Assembly: GCA_002422265.1 (NCBI GenBank)
Contig: DIUB01000067.1
Location: forward strand, 1-10,527
DNA from: Geobacter sp. UBA6169
GTDB taxonomy: Bacteria > Desulfobacterota > Desulfuromonadia > Geobacterales > Pseudopelobacteraceae
Direction of reading: 5' to 3'
DNA length: 10,527 nt
Positions 1 to 6,549 of the stretch are shown here, piece by piece. The position numbers and the translations under genes are program-made. The notes beneath the pieces were generated by a model. The model worked only from the letters and a program-made list of their open reading frames with translations, was not told the origin of the DNA and did no database searches. Position 1 is the first letter of the stretch, and each line of letters begins with the position of its first letter.

Positions 1-288
1 AATCTGCGCTCATATGCCGAGCGTAACGCCATCAACTATCCGATTCAGGGATCGGCGGCCGATATCATCAAAAAGGCGATGATCGGAGTGGACCGGGCCA
101 TCCGGGCCGCAGGGCTCAGTAGCCGCCTGATCATGCAGGTCCATGACGAACTGGTGTTTGAGGTGCCGGAGCATGAACAGGAGCAGATGCGCACACTGGT
201 GAACCGTGAGATGAGTCAGGCGGTGCCGCTGCAGGTGCCTCTTAAGGTGGATATGCAGCATGGCAGAACCTGGAGCGAGGCGCACTAG
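1..288 (+). CDS. polA: DNA polymerase I, C-terminal end (partial)
   Basis: This is the last 95 codons of DNA polymerase I, which fills gaps during Okazaki-fragment processing and excision repair. The gene enters from the left edge in frame 1 and stops at TAG 286-288. The sequence shows the family A palm/fingers signature ERNAINYPIQGSAADIIK at the start (fragment residues 7-24), followed by polymerase motif C, QVHDELVFEV (residues 46-55), whose Asp49-Glu50 supplies a catalytic metal-binding carboxylate. The polymerase domain runs to the C-terminus as in the bacterial family. The 5'-3' exonuclease domain and most of the polymerase lie outside the window. The recO start follows after only 3 bp, so the two genes are probably co-transcribed and translationally coupled. 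The identification rests on highly conserved motifs and is secure. Confidence 0.96.
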   Translation, partial: NLRSYAERNAINYPIQGSAADIIKKAMIGVDRAIRAAGLSSRLIMQVHDELVFEVPEHEQEQMRTLVNREMSQAVPLQVPLKVDMQHGRTWSEAH

Positions 289-291
289 GAC

Positions 292-918
292 GTGAGACCT
301 GAGCAGTGTCAGGCTCTTGTGCTCTCTGTCGTGAACTACGGTGAGAGTGACCGGATTATCTCACTGTTTACCCTTGAGCATGGTCGTCTGCGCGGATTTG
401 CCAAGGCTGCCCGTGCCAGCCGCAAGCGGTTTGGCGGCCTGCTGGAGCCGCTGAACCGGCTGCAACTGCAGCTGCAGCTGAAAGGGGAGGGCTTAAGCCG
501 GATCGAACGGGTTGAGGCATTCGGCAGCGTGACGGCCCTGCGTGAACCGCTTGAATCTCTGGCGCTGGCCCTGTATGCTTGCGAACTTGTTGAGACGCTG
601 ACGCCGGAGGGACACCCGCTGCCCCGGCTGTATCGGCTGCTTGCCGCACTGATCGACTATCTGGCTGCACAGCCTGCCAGGCCGGTAGACCGGTGCTTCT
701 TTGAGATCAACCTTTTGAATATACTCGGCTATCGTCCTTTGCTGGATGATCAGCGCCTGCAGCCGCTGATGCGCTGTCTCAGAACAGGCAGCTTCGGCAG
801 TGTACTGTTTAGTGATGCCGAGTTGTCGGCTGCACAGCGACTGCTTGAGCAGCAGATCAGCAGCCATTGTCCCAACCGCTTGAAGAGCAGAAACTTTCTT
901 GATGAACTTCTCAGATGA
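292..918 (+). CDS. recO: DNA repair protein RecO, short form without zinc finger
   Basis: RecO (208 aa) works with RecR and RecF to load RecA on SSB-coated DNA and anneals complementary strands. The N-terminal OB fold is clear: residues 8-75 contain VLSVVNYGESDRIISLFT and GRLRGFAKAARASRKRFGG, which are typical of the family. A helical C-terminal domain follows, with FEINLLNILGYRPLL at about 137-151. Most RecO proteins have about 240-250 residues and a four-cysteine zinc-binding insertion straight after the LGYxP segment. Here the chain goes directly from LGYRPLLDDQ to the final helices, and only scattered cysteines remain (Cys6, Cys97, Cys135, Cys162, Cys193), with no CxxC pair. The start is GTG at 292, 3 bp after the polA stop, with only a weak ribosome site (AGGA overlapping the polA stop), which fits coupling to polA. 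No frameshift is visible, so the short form looks genuine. Confidence 0.92.
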   Translation: MRPEQCQALVLSVVNYGESDRIISLFTLEHGRLRGFAKAARASRKRFGGLLEPLNRLQLQLQLKGEGLSRIERVEAFGSVTALREPLESLALALYACELVETLTPEGHPLPRLYRLLAALIDYLAAQPARPVDRCFFEINLLNILGYRPLLDDQRLQPLMRCLRTGSFGSVLFSDAELSAAQRLLEQQISSHCPNRLKSRNFLDELLR

Positions 919-927
919 GGTATCCGG

Positions 928-1584
928 ATGCTAACTGCCCGTTCTCTCTGTTTTCTGTTGTTACTGACCTGGCTGCTGCTAGCGCCGGCTGCCTTCGGCC
1001 ATGCCCAGCCCGCTGCCGGTTTTGAGCTTGACCTGCAGGATTTGAAAAAACCGGCAGCTCCTGCGGCAGTTAAGAAAAAGAAGTCAACGCCCGTAGCCCG
1101 CACCAAGGCAACAGTGAAGACAACCGGGAAGGTTTCAGATACAAAAGCTCCCGCGCTGCTGCAGCATGTTGAAAAGTCCCAATCACCGGTGATGTCGGAA
1201 TTGGCGTTGAAAGCGACAGATCCCTGCCAGCTGGCTGAGCGGCTGGCTGTAGCCGTGGCCCATCGGGTACCTGAACAGGAGCTGTTGTACGATCTCGATC
1301 TGAAGCCGGTTGCGGCGGTCACGTTCGGCGGGTTACGGTTACTGGTGGTCTGCGATCTGGCAGCGGCAGAGGCGTACACCTACCGCAGACTGCTGGCCGA
1401 CCATGGGGTTGAGCTGGTGAGCATAGCCTCTGGTACAGCGGCTTCGGTGGTAACGGCAGTGATTGCCGATGCCCTGGGTATCTCGTATCAGCTGCAGCAG
1501 GAAACGTTAAACGGGGAGTTGAGCTTTCTTTTCCCGGCTGAATTTGAGCGCAAACGTCCGCTCAAGCTTACCATCCAACCCTAG
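928..1584 (+). CDS. Predicted secreted protein of unknown function
   Basis: I do not recognise this 218-aa protein. It begins with a Sec-type signal peptide: basic start MLTARS, hydrophobic core LCFLLLLTWLLLAPAAF, and a plausible signal peptidase I site near residue 26 after GHA. A low-complexity linker rich in Lys, Ala, Pro and Thr follows (about 38-85), including a KKKK run. A folded alpha/beta-looking region occupies about 95-218, with hydrophobic strands such as LRLLVVCDLAA and VELVSIASG. There are two cysteines in the mature chain, one in DPCQLAE and one in VVCDLAA. The start ATG at 928 is preceded by GAGG at 917-920 with suitable spacing, and the recO stop is 9 bp upstream, so it is probably the third gene of a polA-recO operon. 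It converges on the TonB-like gene with only 9 bp between the stop codons. The lysine-rich linker and export suggest a periplasmic or cell-envelope protein; no function is claimed. Confidence 0.8.
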   Translation: MLTARSLCFLLLLTWLLLAPAAFGHAQPAAGFELDLQDLKKPAAPAAVKKKKSTPVARTKATVKTTGKVSDTKAPALLQHVEKSQSPVMSELALKATDPCQLAERLAVAVAHRVPEQELLYDLDLKPVAAVTFGGLRLLVVCDLAAAEAYTYRRLLADHGVELVSIASGTAASVVTAVIADALGISYQLQQETLNGELSFLFPAEFERKRPLKLTIQP

Positions 1585-1593
1585 CCTCGCTGC

Positions 1594-2454
1594 TCAGCGC
1601 AGTCTGCTCCGGGCGTTGCCGTACTGAAAAAATGCAATCAGATTGAACTCATCTTTAGCGTATGACCTGGGGAAGTTTCCCATGGGGCCGATCAACCGCA
1701 AGGTTCGGAATACCTCATCATCCAGAATCCGGCTGCCCGAGCTTTCCAACAGCTGTACCTTTACGATCTCTCCATTCCGGTTAAAGGTGATCTTGACCGG
1801 AGTAACCCCTTCAATCCCCTGCAATGCCGCTTCCTGAGGATAGCGCCAGACCCCGTACACTGCCGTCTCAAACCGGCGCAGAAACGAGCCGAACTGGATG
1901 TCATCGGTGTTCAGAAAACGGGTGGTCCCTTCATCAATATCATCGGCAAACCGGCGGCGATAGTTCTCCTCAAGCCGGGCCATTCTGGTGGCGCTGGGCA
2001 TCAGGTTGGGCTGCAGCTTGCCGGTGGCAGAGCCGCCGCTGCCGCCTCCCGTTTCTTCTGTCTGGGGTTGGGGTTTGCGACGGAGCAGTTCGCTGACAGA
2101 GCTGCCTGCGGCCGGTGGTTGCGGTAAGCGGCCTGCCGAACCTCCCGGTGCTCCAGGAGCCGGTTGAACACGGGCAGTTGCTGAAGGGGTGCGCTTTGGG
2201 GGGGGAGTTGGTGCCGGGAGAGCCGGACGAGGGGCCATTTCTCTGGTAACGCGTTGGCGCTGATCAGATGGCCTGGCCTGCTCAGGTTCAGGCTGCAGGG
2301 GGATGGCCTTCAGTTCCGGCATATCCTGCAGGTCGATGAAGGTCGGTTCTGACAGGAGCTGCTGCGGTTCCCTGGGCCAGAAGTAAAACAGTGAAAACAG
2401 CACCGCATGCAGTACCACCGAGGCCAGTAGCAGGTACAGGAAGTTCTTTTCCAC
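1594..2454 (-). CDS. TonB-like energy transducer family protein
   Basis: This 286-aa protein has TonB architecture. One N-terminal transmembrane segment (about 5-26, FLYLLLASVVLHAVLFSLFYFW) is followed by a long Pro-rich periplasmic spacer (about 45-150) and a C-terminal TonB domain (about 195-280). That domain has the hallmarks VYGVWRYPQEA, VKITFNRNGEIVKVQLLESSGSRILDDEVFRTLR and a closing aromatic stretch FNLIAFFQYG. TonB proteins carry proton-motive-force energy from ExbB/ExbD in the inner membrane to outer-membrane receptors. No exbB/exbD or receptor gene lies in the window, so the partner is unknown. The coordinates use the GTG at 2454, but this has no well-placed Shine-Dalgarno. A perfect AGGAGG (2495-2490) sits 5 nt before an in-frame CTG at 2484-2482, which would add 10 residues. 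No promoter is evident between this gene and the terminator at 2503-2537. The family is confident; the start is not. Confidence 0.85.
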   Translation of the reverse strand: MEKNFLYLLLASVVLHAVLFSLFYFWPREPQQLLSEPTFIDLQDMPELKAIPLQPEPEQARPSDQRQRVTREMAPRPALPAPTPPPKRTPSATARVQPAPGAPGGSAGRLPQPPAAGSSVSELLRRKPQPQTEETGGGSGGSATGKLQPNLMPSATRMARLEENYRRRFADDIDEGTTRFLNTDDIQFGSFLRRFETAVYGVWRYPQEAALQGIEGVTPVKITFNRNGEIVKVQLLESSGSRILDDEVFRTLRLIGPMGNFPRSYAKDEFNLIAFFQYGNARSRLR

Positions 2455-2489
2455 AAACTGATCTGACGACAGACCTCTGCCCAGGGGGA

Positions 2490-2495
2490 CCTCCT
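2490..2495 (-). promoter_or_regulatory. Strong Shine-Dalgarno (AGGAGG) upstream of the TonB-like gene
   Basis: The - strand reads AGGAGG, a full match to the anti-Shine-Dalgarno core. It is 5 nt before an in-frame CTG (2484-2482) and 35 nt before the GTG (2454), too far to serve the GTG. The reading frame from CTG to GTG is open. This suggests the protein may start at the non-canonical CTG. Confidence 0.5.
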
Positions 2496-2496
2496 G

Positions 2497-2537
2497 AAAA
2501 GTAGCGAGGGGATGCTGAAACTTCGCATCCCCTCGCT
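2497..2537 (-). terminator. Intrinsic terminator of the 6S-like RNA gene
   Basis: A perfect 13-bp inverted repeat (arms 2525-2537 and 2503-2515, AGCGAGGGGATGC and its complement) with a 9-nt loop is followed on the - strand by ACTTTT (2502-2497). It lies 9 nt beyond the closing stem of the structured RNA and about 250 nt after the aroF stop, so it most likely ends the small RNA transcript and any aroF read-through. The U-tract is short (four U), so some read-through into the TonB-like gene is plausible. Confidence 0.75.
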
Positions 2538-2546
2538 GTGGTTCGT

Positions 2547-2728
2547 CTCTCCACTCTGACGTCGGTCCTCAAGGTCCTCTGGCGAGTTCCTTCACAGTTG
2601 GGTCTCAATGTGCTGCTTCAGGCAATTCCCGCACAACTCTCGGGCAGCTCAACGGCAGCAGGGAACGATTCCCGGTTCTACAAGTATTCCGCCCGGGCGC
2701 TACAGGCTACGACGGGCAGAGCAGAGAG
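2547..2728 (-). ncRNA. ssrS: Structured small RNA, probable 6S RNA
   Basis: No protein is encoded in this 182-nt stretch, but it forms a long closed structure on the - strand. Twelve bases at the 5' end (2728-2717) pair completely with twelve at the 3' end (2558-2547), two of the pairs being G-U. The helix continues with CGUCG (2714-2710) pairing to CGACG (2564-2560). Further in, GGCGG (2693-2689) can pair with UCGCC (2585-2581), GUUCC (2666-2662) with GGAAC (2590-2586), and UGCUGC (2660-2655) with GCAGCA (2616-2611). These helices leave large asymmetric bubbles and an apical CCCG/CGGG hairpin. A private promoter and terminator flank it. The size near 180 nt, the closing stem, the central bubble and independent transcription match 6S RNA, which mimics an open promoter and sequesters sigma-70 RNA polymerase in stationary phase. 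The RNA gene itself is well supported; the 6S assignment is an inference from architecture. It lacks the conserved core motifs expected of RNase P RNA and tmRNA. Confidence 0.66.
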
Positions 2729-2745
2729 CAATTGATTACGGTTTT

Positions 2746-2774
2746 ATCCTAGACCCAGCCGCTGATAATTTCAA
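2746..2774 (-). promoter_or_regulatory. Sigma-70 promoter for the small RNA
   Basis: On the - strand TTGAAA (2774-2769) and TAGGAT (2751-2746) are separated by exactly 17 bp. The expected transcription start is near 2740-2738, about 10 nt before the closing stem of the RNA. The -35 box begins 6 nt after the aroF stop codon. This is the clearest promoter in the window. Confidence 0.72.
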
Positions 2775-2779
2775 GTGCT

Positions 2780-3799
2780 TTATGCAGCACAGCAACCCAG
2801 GCAGTGCTGCAGTTTTTTCAGGTCTGACATCAATGCCTCAAAACCGGCAAAGGTCAGGGATTGAGGACCGTCGGACAAGGCCTTTTCCGGTTCCGGATGA
2901 ACCTCCACCAGCACGCCGTGTGCACCGGCTACCAGCGCCGCTTTGGACATGGGCGGCACCAGGCTGCGCTTGCCGGTGGCATGGGAAGGATCCACCATTA
3001 CCGGCAGGTGCGTCAGTTCCTTGACCAGCGGCACCATGGCCAGATCCAGGGTGTTGCGGGTGGCGGTCTCAAAGGTGCGGATTCCCCGTTCGCAGAGAAT
3101 CACCTGAGCATTCCCCTCGGCCAGGATATATTCAGCCGCTGCCAGAAACTCTTCGATGGTGGCGCTCATACCCCGCTTCAGCAGCACCGGTTTACGGATC
3201 TTGCCCAGTTCACGCAGCAGGTCAAAGTTCTGCATGTTGCGGGCACCCACCTGCAGCAGATCGGCGTACTCAGCCACCAGCCCGACATTATCAGGGCTCA
3301 TCACCTCGGTCACAACCGGCAGGCCGGTGGCCTCGCGGGCCTTGGCCAAAAGTTTCAACCCCTCTTCACGCAATCCCTGAAAGGTATGGGGTCCGGTGCG
3401 GGGTTTGAAAGCGCCGCCCCGCAGCAGATCGGCTCCGGCCTGTTTCACAAAGCGGGCTGTGGTCAGAATCTGCTCTTCCGATTCAACCGCACAGGGGCCG
3501 CCCACCACCACCGGCCGCTGGCCCTCACCGATCTTGACACCGGCCACATCAACGATGGTGTTTTCCGGGTGAAAATCACGGGAAACCAGCTTGTACGGCT
3601 TGGAGACATGGATCGCCTGCTGCACACCGGGCAGGTCACGAATCTTGGTGTCATCCACGTAGCCCTTGTTACCCAGCACACCAATGGCAGTGCGCTGGCT
3701 GCCCGGGATAGGAGCTGCGGTAAATCCCATCTCACTGACGGTTGCAATAACCTTGTCTATATCTGCCTGGGTGGCGGTATGGCTCATGACAATCAACAT
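2780..3799 (-). CDS. aroF: 3-deoxy-7-phosphoheptulonate (DAHP) synthase, class I-beta
   Basis: This 339-aa enzyme condenses phosphoenolpyruvate with erythrose 4-phosphate, the first step of aromatic amino acid synthesis in the cytosol. An N-terminal ferredoxin-like regulatory domain (about 1-70) precedes the TIM barrel, the arrangement of the Thermotoga maritima type. Motifs are GGPCAVES (100-107), RGGAFKPRTGPHTFQG (127-142), QVGARNMQNFDLL, LLKRGMSATIEEF and CERGIRTFE. The expected metal ligands are all present: Cys103, His273 (DPSHATGKR), Glu299 (EVHPEPE) and Asp310. Length is normal for the family. The C-terminus ends with a small cysteine cluster, CLGCCAA, that I do not know as a family trait. 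The ATG at 3799 has AGAGGA at proper spacing. The gene lies 38 bp after the Crp/Fnr gene and probably shares its transcript. Transketolase, two genes upstream, makes one of its substrates. The N-terminal domain usually mediates feedback inhibition by an aromatic amino acid; which one cannot be read here. Confidence 0.96.
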   Translation of the reverse strand: MLIVMSHTATQADIDKVIATVSEMGFTAAPIPGSQRTAIGVLGNKGYVDDTKIRDLPGVQQAIHVSKPYKLVSRDFHPENTIVDVAGVKIGEGQRPVVVGGPCAVESEEQILTTARFVKQAGADLLRGGAFKPRTGPHTFQGLREEGLKLLAKAREATGLPVVTEVMSPDNVGLVAEYADLLQVGARNMQNFDLLRELGKIRKPVLLKRGMSATIEEFLAAAEYILAEGNAQVILCERGIRTFETATRNTLDLAMVPLVKELTHLPVMVDPSHATGKRSLVPPMSKAALVAGAHGVLVEVHPEPEKALSDGPQSLTFAGFEALMSDLKKLQHCLGCCAA

Positions 3800-3837
3800 T
3801 GATGCATCCTCTCAGTTCCCCTGGCATGCAGGGGCGG

Positions 3838-4527
3838 TTATGGCTGGCGTATGGCCAGCTGCTGCAGTCGTTCCATCTGCAGGATGGTCACCTTGCGTCC
3901 GTCCAGCTCGATGATCCCCTCTTCCTTCAGTTTTCTAAAGGTGCGGGAGATGGTCTCGCCGGCGGTACCCAGCTGGGCAGCCAACTCCCCCTTTTTGATC
4001 CCCAGCTCCAGATAGGTGATGCCGTTGTAGCAGGTTGATTTTTCATCTGCGCGCTTGAGCAGGAACGAGGCCAGCCGCGAGGCAACATCGGCAAAGGTCA
4101 GTTCTTCAATCTGGCGGACAAAACGGCGCAGCGCCAGCGAGAGCGATGCCACCAGATTCAGGGCAAACTGGGGCTTGGTTGCCATCAGCTCCATGAAACC
4201 CTGTTTGGGAAGAAACAGCGCCTCGCCGGCCTCAACCGCACGGGCATCAGCCGGGTAGCGCCCATCACCGAAAAATGCGGCTTCAGCAAAGGTCTCACCA
4301 GGACGGACAAAGTGCAGCACTTTTTCCCGACCGTCCGGCGAGACCCGGCACATTTTGATATGTCCGCTGACCAGCAGATAGAAGCCGGTGGCCTCATCCC
4401 CTTCGCTGAACAGGGTATCACCTTTGCCAAAAACACGTCGGACCGCAATGGTGGCAAGCTCCCCAAGGTCTGCCTCGTTCAGTCCTGAAAACAGCAATGA
4501 GTTTTTGAGTAACGGGATCAGTTCCAT
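3838..4527 (-). CDS. Crp/Fnr-family transcriptional regulator (Dnr-like)
   Basis: This 229-aa protein has the Crp/Fnr layout. A cyclic-nucleotide-binding-type beta-barrel (about 10-115) contains LFSEGDEATGFYLLVSGHIKM and GETFAEAAFFGDGRYPADARA. A long dimerisation helix (about 118-145) and a C-terminal winged helix-turn-helix (about 150-225) follow, with recognition helix region GETISRTFRKLKEEGII. Only Cys60 and Cys166 are present, so it cannot carry the four-cysteine Fe-S cluster of Fnr, and the cAMP-phosphate Arg-Ser pair of Crp is not apparent. The sequence around FAEA, YPADA and EEGIIELDGRKVTIL resembles what I remember of the nitric-oxide-responsive Dnr group; this is recall-based inference and the effector is unknown. 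The ATG follows the tkt stop by 3 bp and has AGG at good spacing inside the last tkt codons, so translation is probably coupled to tkt. aroF follows after 38 bp. It may control this operon or distant respiratory genes. Confidence 0.9.
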   Translation of the reverse strand: MELIPLLKNSLLFSGLNEADLGELATIAVRRVFGKGDTLFSEGDEATGFYLLVSGHIKMCRVSPDGREKVLHFVRPGETFAEAAFFGDGRYPADARAVEAGEALFLPKQGFMELMATKPQFALNLVASLSLALRRFVRQIEELTFADVASRLASFLLKRADEKSTCYNGITYLELGIKKGELAAQLGTAGETISRTFRKLKEEGIIELDGRKVTILQMERLQQLAIRQP

Positions 4528-4530
4528 CTG

Positions 4531-6525
4531 CTACCTCACAAAGGCCGCAACCTTGTCAGCAACCTTGGCCGGGGTCAGGCCAAACTGCTCGGCCAGTACT
4601 TCGGCGGGGGCCGAGGCGCCAAACTGCTCCCAGCCGATGAACAGGCCTTCTTCACCCAGCAGCTTGCCAAATGATTCGCCACGGCCGGCCTCAATGGCAA
4701 CCCGCTTGACCCCTTTGGGCAGTATTGAAGCACGATATTCAGAGGTTTGGGCCATAAAGGTACCCACATCAGGCACCGAGACCACCCGGGCGGCAATTCC
4801 TCTTTCAGTCAGCAGTCCGGCAGCATCCAGGGCAAGCGAGACCTCTGAGCCGGAGGCCATCAGCACCACTGCCGGATCGGCTGCATCGGCCAGCAGATAG
4901 CCGCCCCGCAGCGGTGCTGCCGGATCGCTATCAGCCATGCGCGGCAGCAGCGGCAGCTTCTGACGGGTCAGGATCAGGGCGGTGGGGCCGTTGTGGTACT
5001 TGAGGGCCGCATACCAGGCCAGGGCAGTCTCCGCAGCGTCTGCCGGGCGGATCACCTGGAGGCCGGGGATCATCCGTAAGGAGGCGGTATGCTCGATCGG
5101 CTGGTGGGTCGGGCCATCCTCGCCCACGGCGTAGGAATCGTGGGTAAAGATGTAGATTACCTGCTGCTGCATCAGGGCTGAAAGGCGCACCGCCGCCCGG
5201 CAGTAGTCGGAGAAGACCAGGAAGGTGGCGCCGTAGGGGATAAAACAGCCATAGAGGGCCAGGCCGTTGCAGATCGCGCCCATGGCATGCTCGCGTATAC
5301 CGAAGTGCAGGTTGCGGCCTTCAAAACTGCCGGCCTGGACTGAGCTGCTGCCTTTGATGTCACTGTTGTTGGAAGGGGCCAGGTCTGCCGAACCGCCCAC
5401 CAGGGCGGGCAACAGTGCGGCAGCCTTCTGCAGTACCGCACCGGACAGGGCACGGGTGGCACCGTCCTTGCCCGTTACCGTAGCCAGCAACTCTTCTGCC
5501 AGCTTCTCCGGCATCTGCTTCTGCCACATGGCGTCCCACAGGGCCGCCTTGTCCGGGTTGGCTGTCCGCCAGGCTGCAAAACCCTGCTGCCAGGCATCGT
5601 ACTCAGCCTTCAGCTCAGCAACACGGGCAGCACACTGGGCAGCCACATCAGCCGGCACGGTAAAGGAGGGCTCGTTCCAGCCCAGGTTGACGCGGGTTGC
5701 CTCAATCTCATCCTTGCCCAGTGGCGATCCATGGGCACCGGAGGAACCCTGTTTACCGGGTGCGCCGTAGGCAATGTGGGTGGTGGCAATGATCAGCGAG
5801 GGTTTTGCTGTTTCTGCAATGCCGTTCTGGAGTGCGGTACAGACCTGATCATGATCATGGCCGTCAATGGTCTGGATATGCCAGCCAGCTGCCTCAAACC
5901 GCCTGGCCACATCTTCCGACCAGGCCAGATTGGTCTTGCCTTCAATGGTGATGCTGTTGCTGTCGTACAGGTAGACCAGGTTGCCCAGCCCCAGGTGACC
6001 GGCCAGGGCGGCCGCCTCGTAGGCGATCCCTTCCTGCAGGTCGCCATCGCCGACAATGGCGAATACCCGGTGGGTTATCGGTGAAAAGTCCGGGGTATTA
6101 AACCGCTCGGCTGCCATTTTAGCAGCCAGGGCCATGCCCACGCCATTGGCAACACCCTGGCCCAGGGGGCCGGTGGTCACCTCAACGCCGGGTGTGTGGC
6201 CGAACTCCGGGTGGCCGGGGGTCTTGCTGCCCCACTGGCGGAAGTTCTTCAGTTCTTCCATGGAGAGGTCAAAACCGAACAGGTGCAGCAGAGAGTAGAT
6301 CAGCATGGAACCATGACCGGCAGAGAGAATGAAGCGATCGCGGTTGGCCCAGGCCGTATCAGCCGGGTTGAATCTGAGGGTAGTGCCCCACAGGGCGGTT
6401 GCCATATCGGCAGCCCCCATCGGCAGGCCGGGGTGGCCGGAGTTGGCCTTTTCAACAGCCTCGGCAGCAAGTAAACGGATGGTGTTGGCGCAGCGCAGAG
6501 CCTGCTGGGCGTTCAGAGAGGACAT
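4531..6525 (-). CDS. tkt: Transketolase
   Basis: Transketolase moves two-carbon ketol units between sugar phosphates in the non-oxidative pentose phosphate pathway and supplies erythrose 4-phosphate and ribose 5-phosphate. It uses thiamine pyrophosphate. The 664-aa chain is full length. Its motifs are NSGHPGLPMG (28-37, His31), LSAGHGSML (67-75, His71), GPLGQG (119-124) and the thiamine-binding GDGDLQEG...YDSN (about 159-190). Later come HGSPLG, the catalytic-glutamate region FGIREHAMG, HDSYAVGEDGPTHQPIE, and a C-terminal regulatory-type domain. An ATG 18 nt upstream (6543) is in frame, but AAAGGAG lies just after it and is spaced 8 nt from the ATG at 6525, so I use the latter. The regulator gene begins 3 bp after the stop. 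ThiL, which makes its cofactor, is encoded upstream; DAHP synthase, which consumes its product, lies downstream. Confidence 0.96.
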   Translation of the reverse strand: MSSLNAQQALRCANTIRLLAAEAVEKANSGHPGLPMGAADMATALWGTTLRFNPADTAWANRDRFILSAGHGSMLIYSLLHLFGFDLSMEELKNFRQWGSKTPGHPEFGHTPGVEVTTGPLGQGVANGVGMALAAKMAAERFNTPDFSPITHRVFAIVGDGDLQEGIAYEAAALAGHLGLGNLVYLYDSNSITIEGKTNLAWSEDVARRFEAAGWHIQTIDGHDHDQVCTALQNGIAETAKPSLIIATTHIAYGAPGKQGSSGAHGSPLGKDEIEATRVNLGWNEPSFTVPADVAAQCAARVAELKAEYDAWQQGFAAWRTANPDKAALWDAMWQKQMPEKLAEELLATVTGKDGATRALSGAVLQKAAALLPALVGGSADLAPSNNSDIKGSSSVQAGSFEGRNLHFGIREHAMGAICNGLALYGCFIPYGATFLVFSDYCRAAVRLSALMQQQVIYIFTHDSYAVGEDGPTHQPIEHTASLRMIPGLQVIRPADAAETALAWYAALKYHNGPTALILTRQKLPLLPRMADSDPAAPLRGGYLLADAADPAVVLMASGSEVSLALDAAGLLTERGIAARVVSVPDVGTFMAQTSEYRASILPKGVKRVAIEAGRGESFGKLLGEEGLFIGWEQFGASAPAEVLAEQFGLTPAKVADKVAAFVR

Positions 6526-6549
6526 CGGTACAGCTCCTTTCATTTTGGC

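Noticed and set aside
2547..2728. RNase P RNA, tmRNA, SRP RNA or a riboswitch as the identity of the structured RNA
   Set aside because: It is too short for RNase P RNA or tmRNA and I see none of their conserved core motifs; it has its own terminator far upstream of the next start codon. 6S fits size and architecture better.
2784..2818. Stem-loop GCAGCAC/GTGCTGC followed by AGTTTTTT on the + strand, looking like a terminator
   Set aside because: No + strand gene ends here; the T-run is the complement of adjacent Lys codons in aroF and the stem is coding sequence, so it is likely chance.
2538..3024. Two + strand open frames (2538-2735 and 2608-3024) across the aroF 3' end and the RNA gene
   Set aside because: They lack protein-like composition and family motifs, and the same bases form the paired helices of the small RNA and the aroF coding end.
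2861..3802. A 313-codon open frame on the + strand opposite aroF
   Set aside because: It is fully antisense to a well-conserved aroF, has no recognisable domain and has the His/Gln-rich composition typical of a shadow frame.
5846..5862. Overlapping GATCATGATCATGG palindromes inside tkt
   Set aside because: They encode the conserved DGHDHDQ segment of transketolase and need no further explanation.
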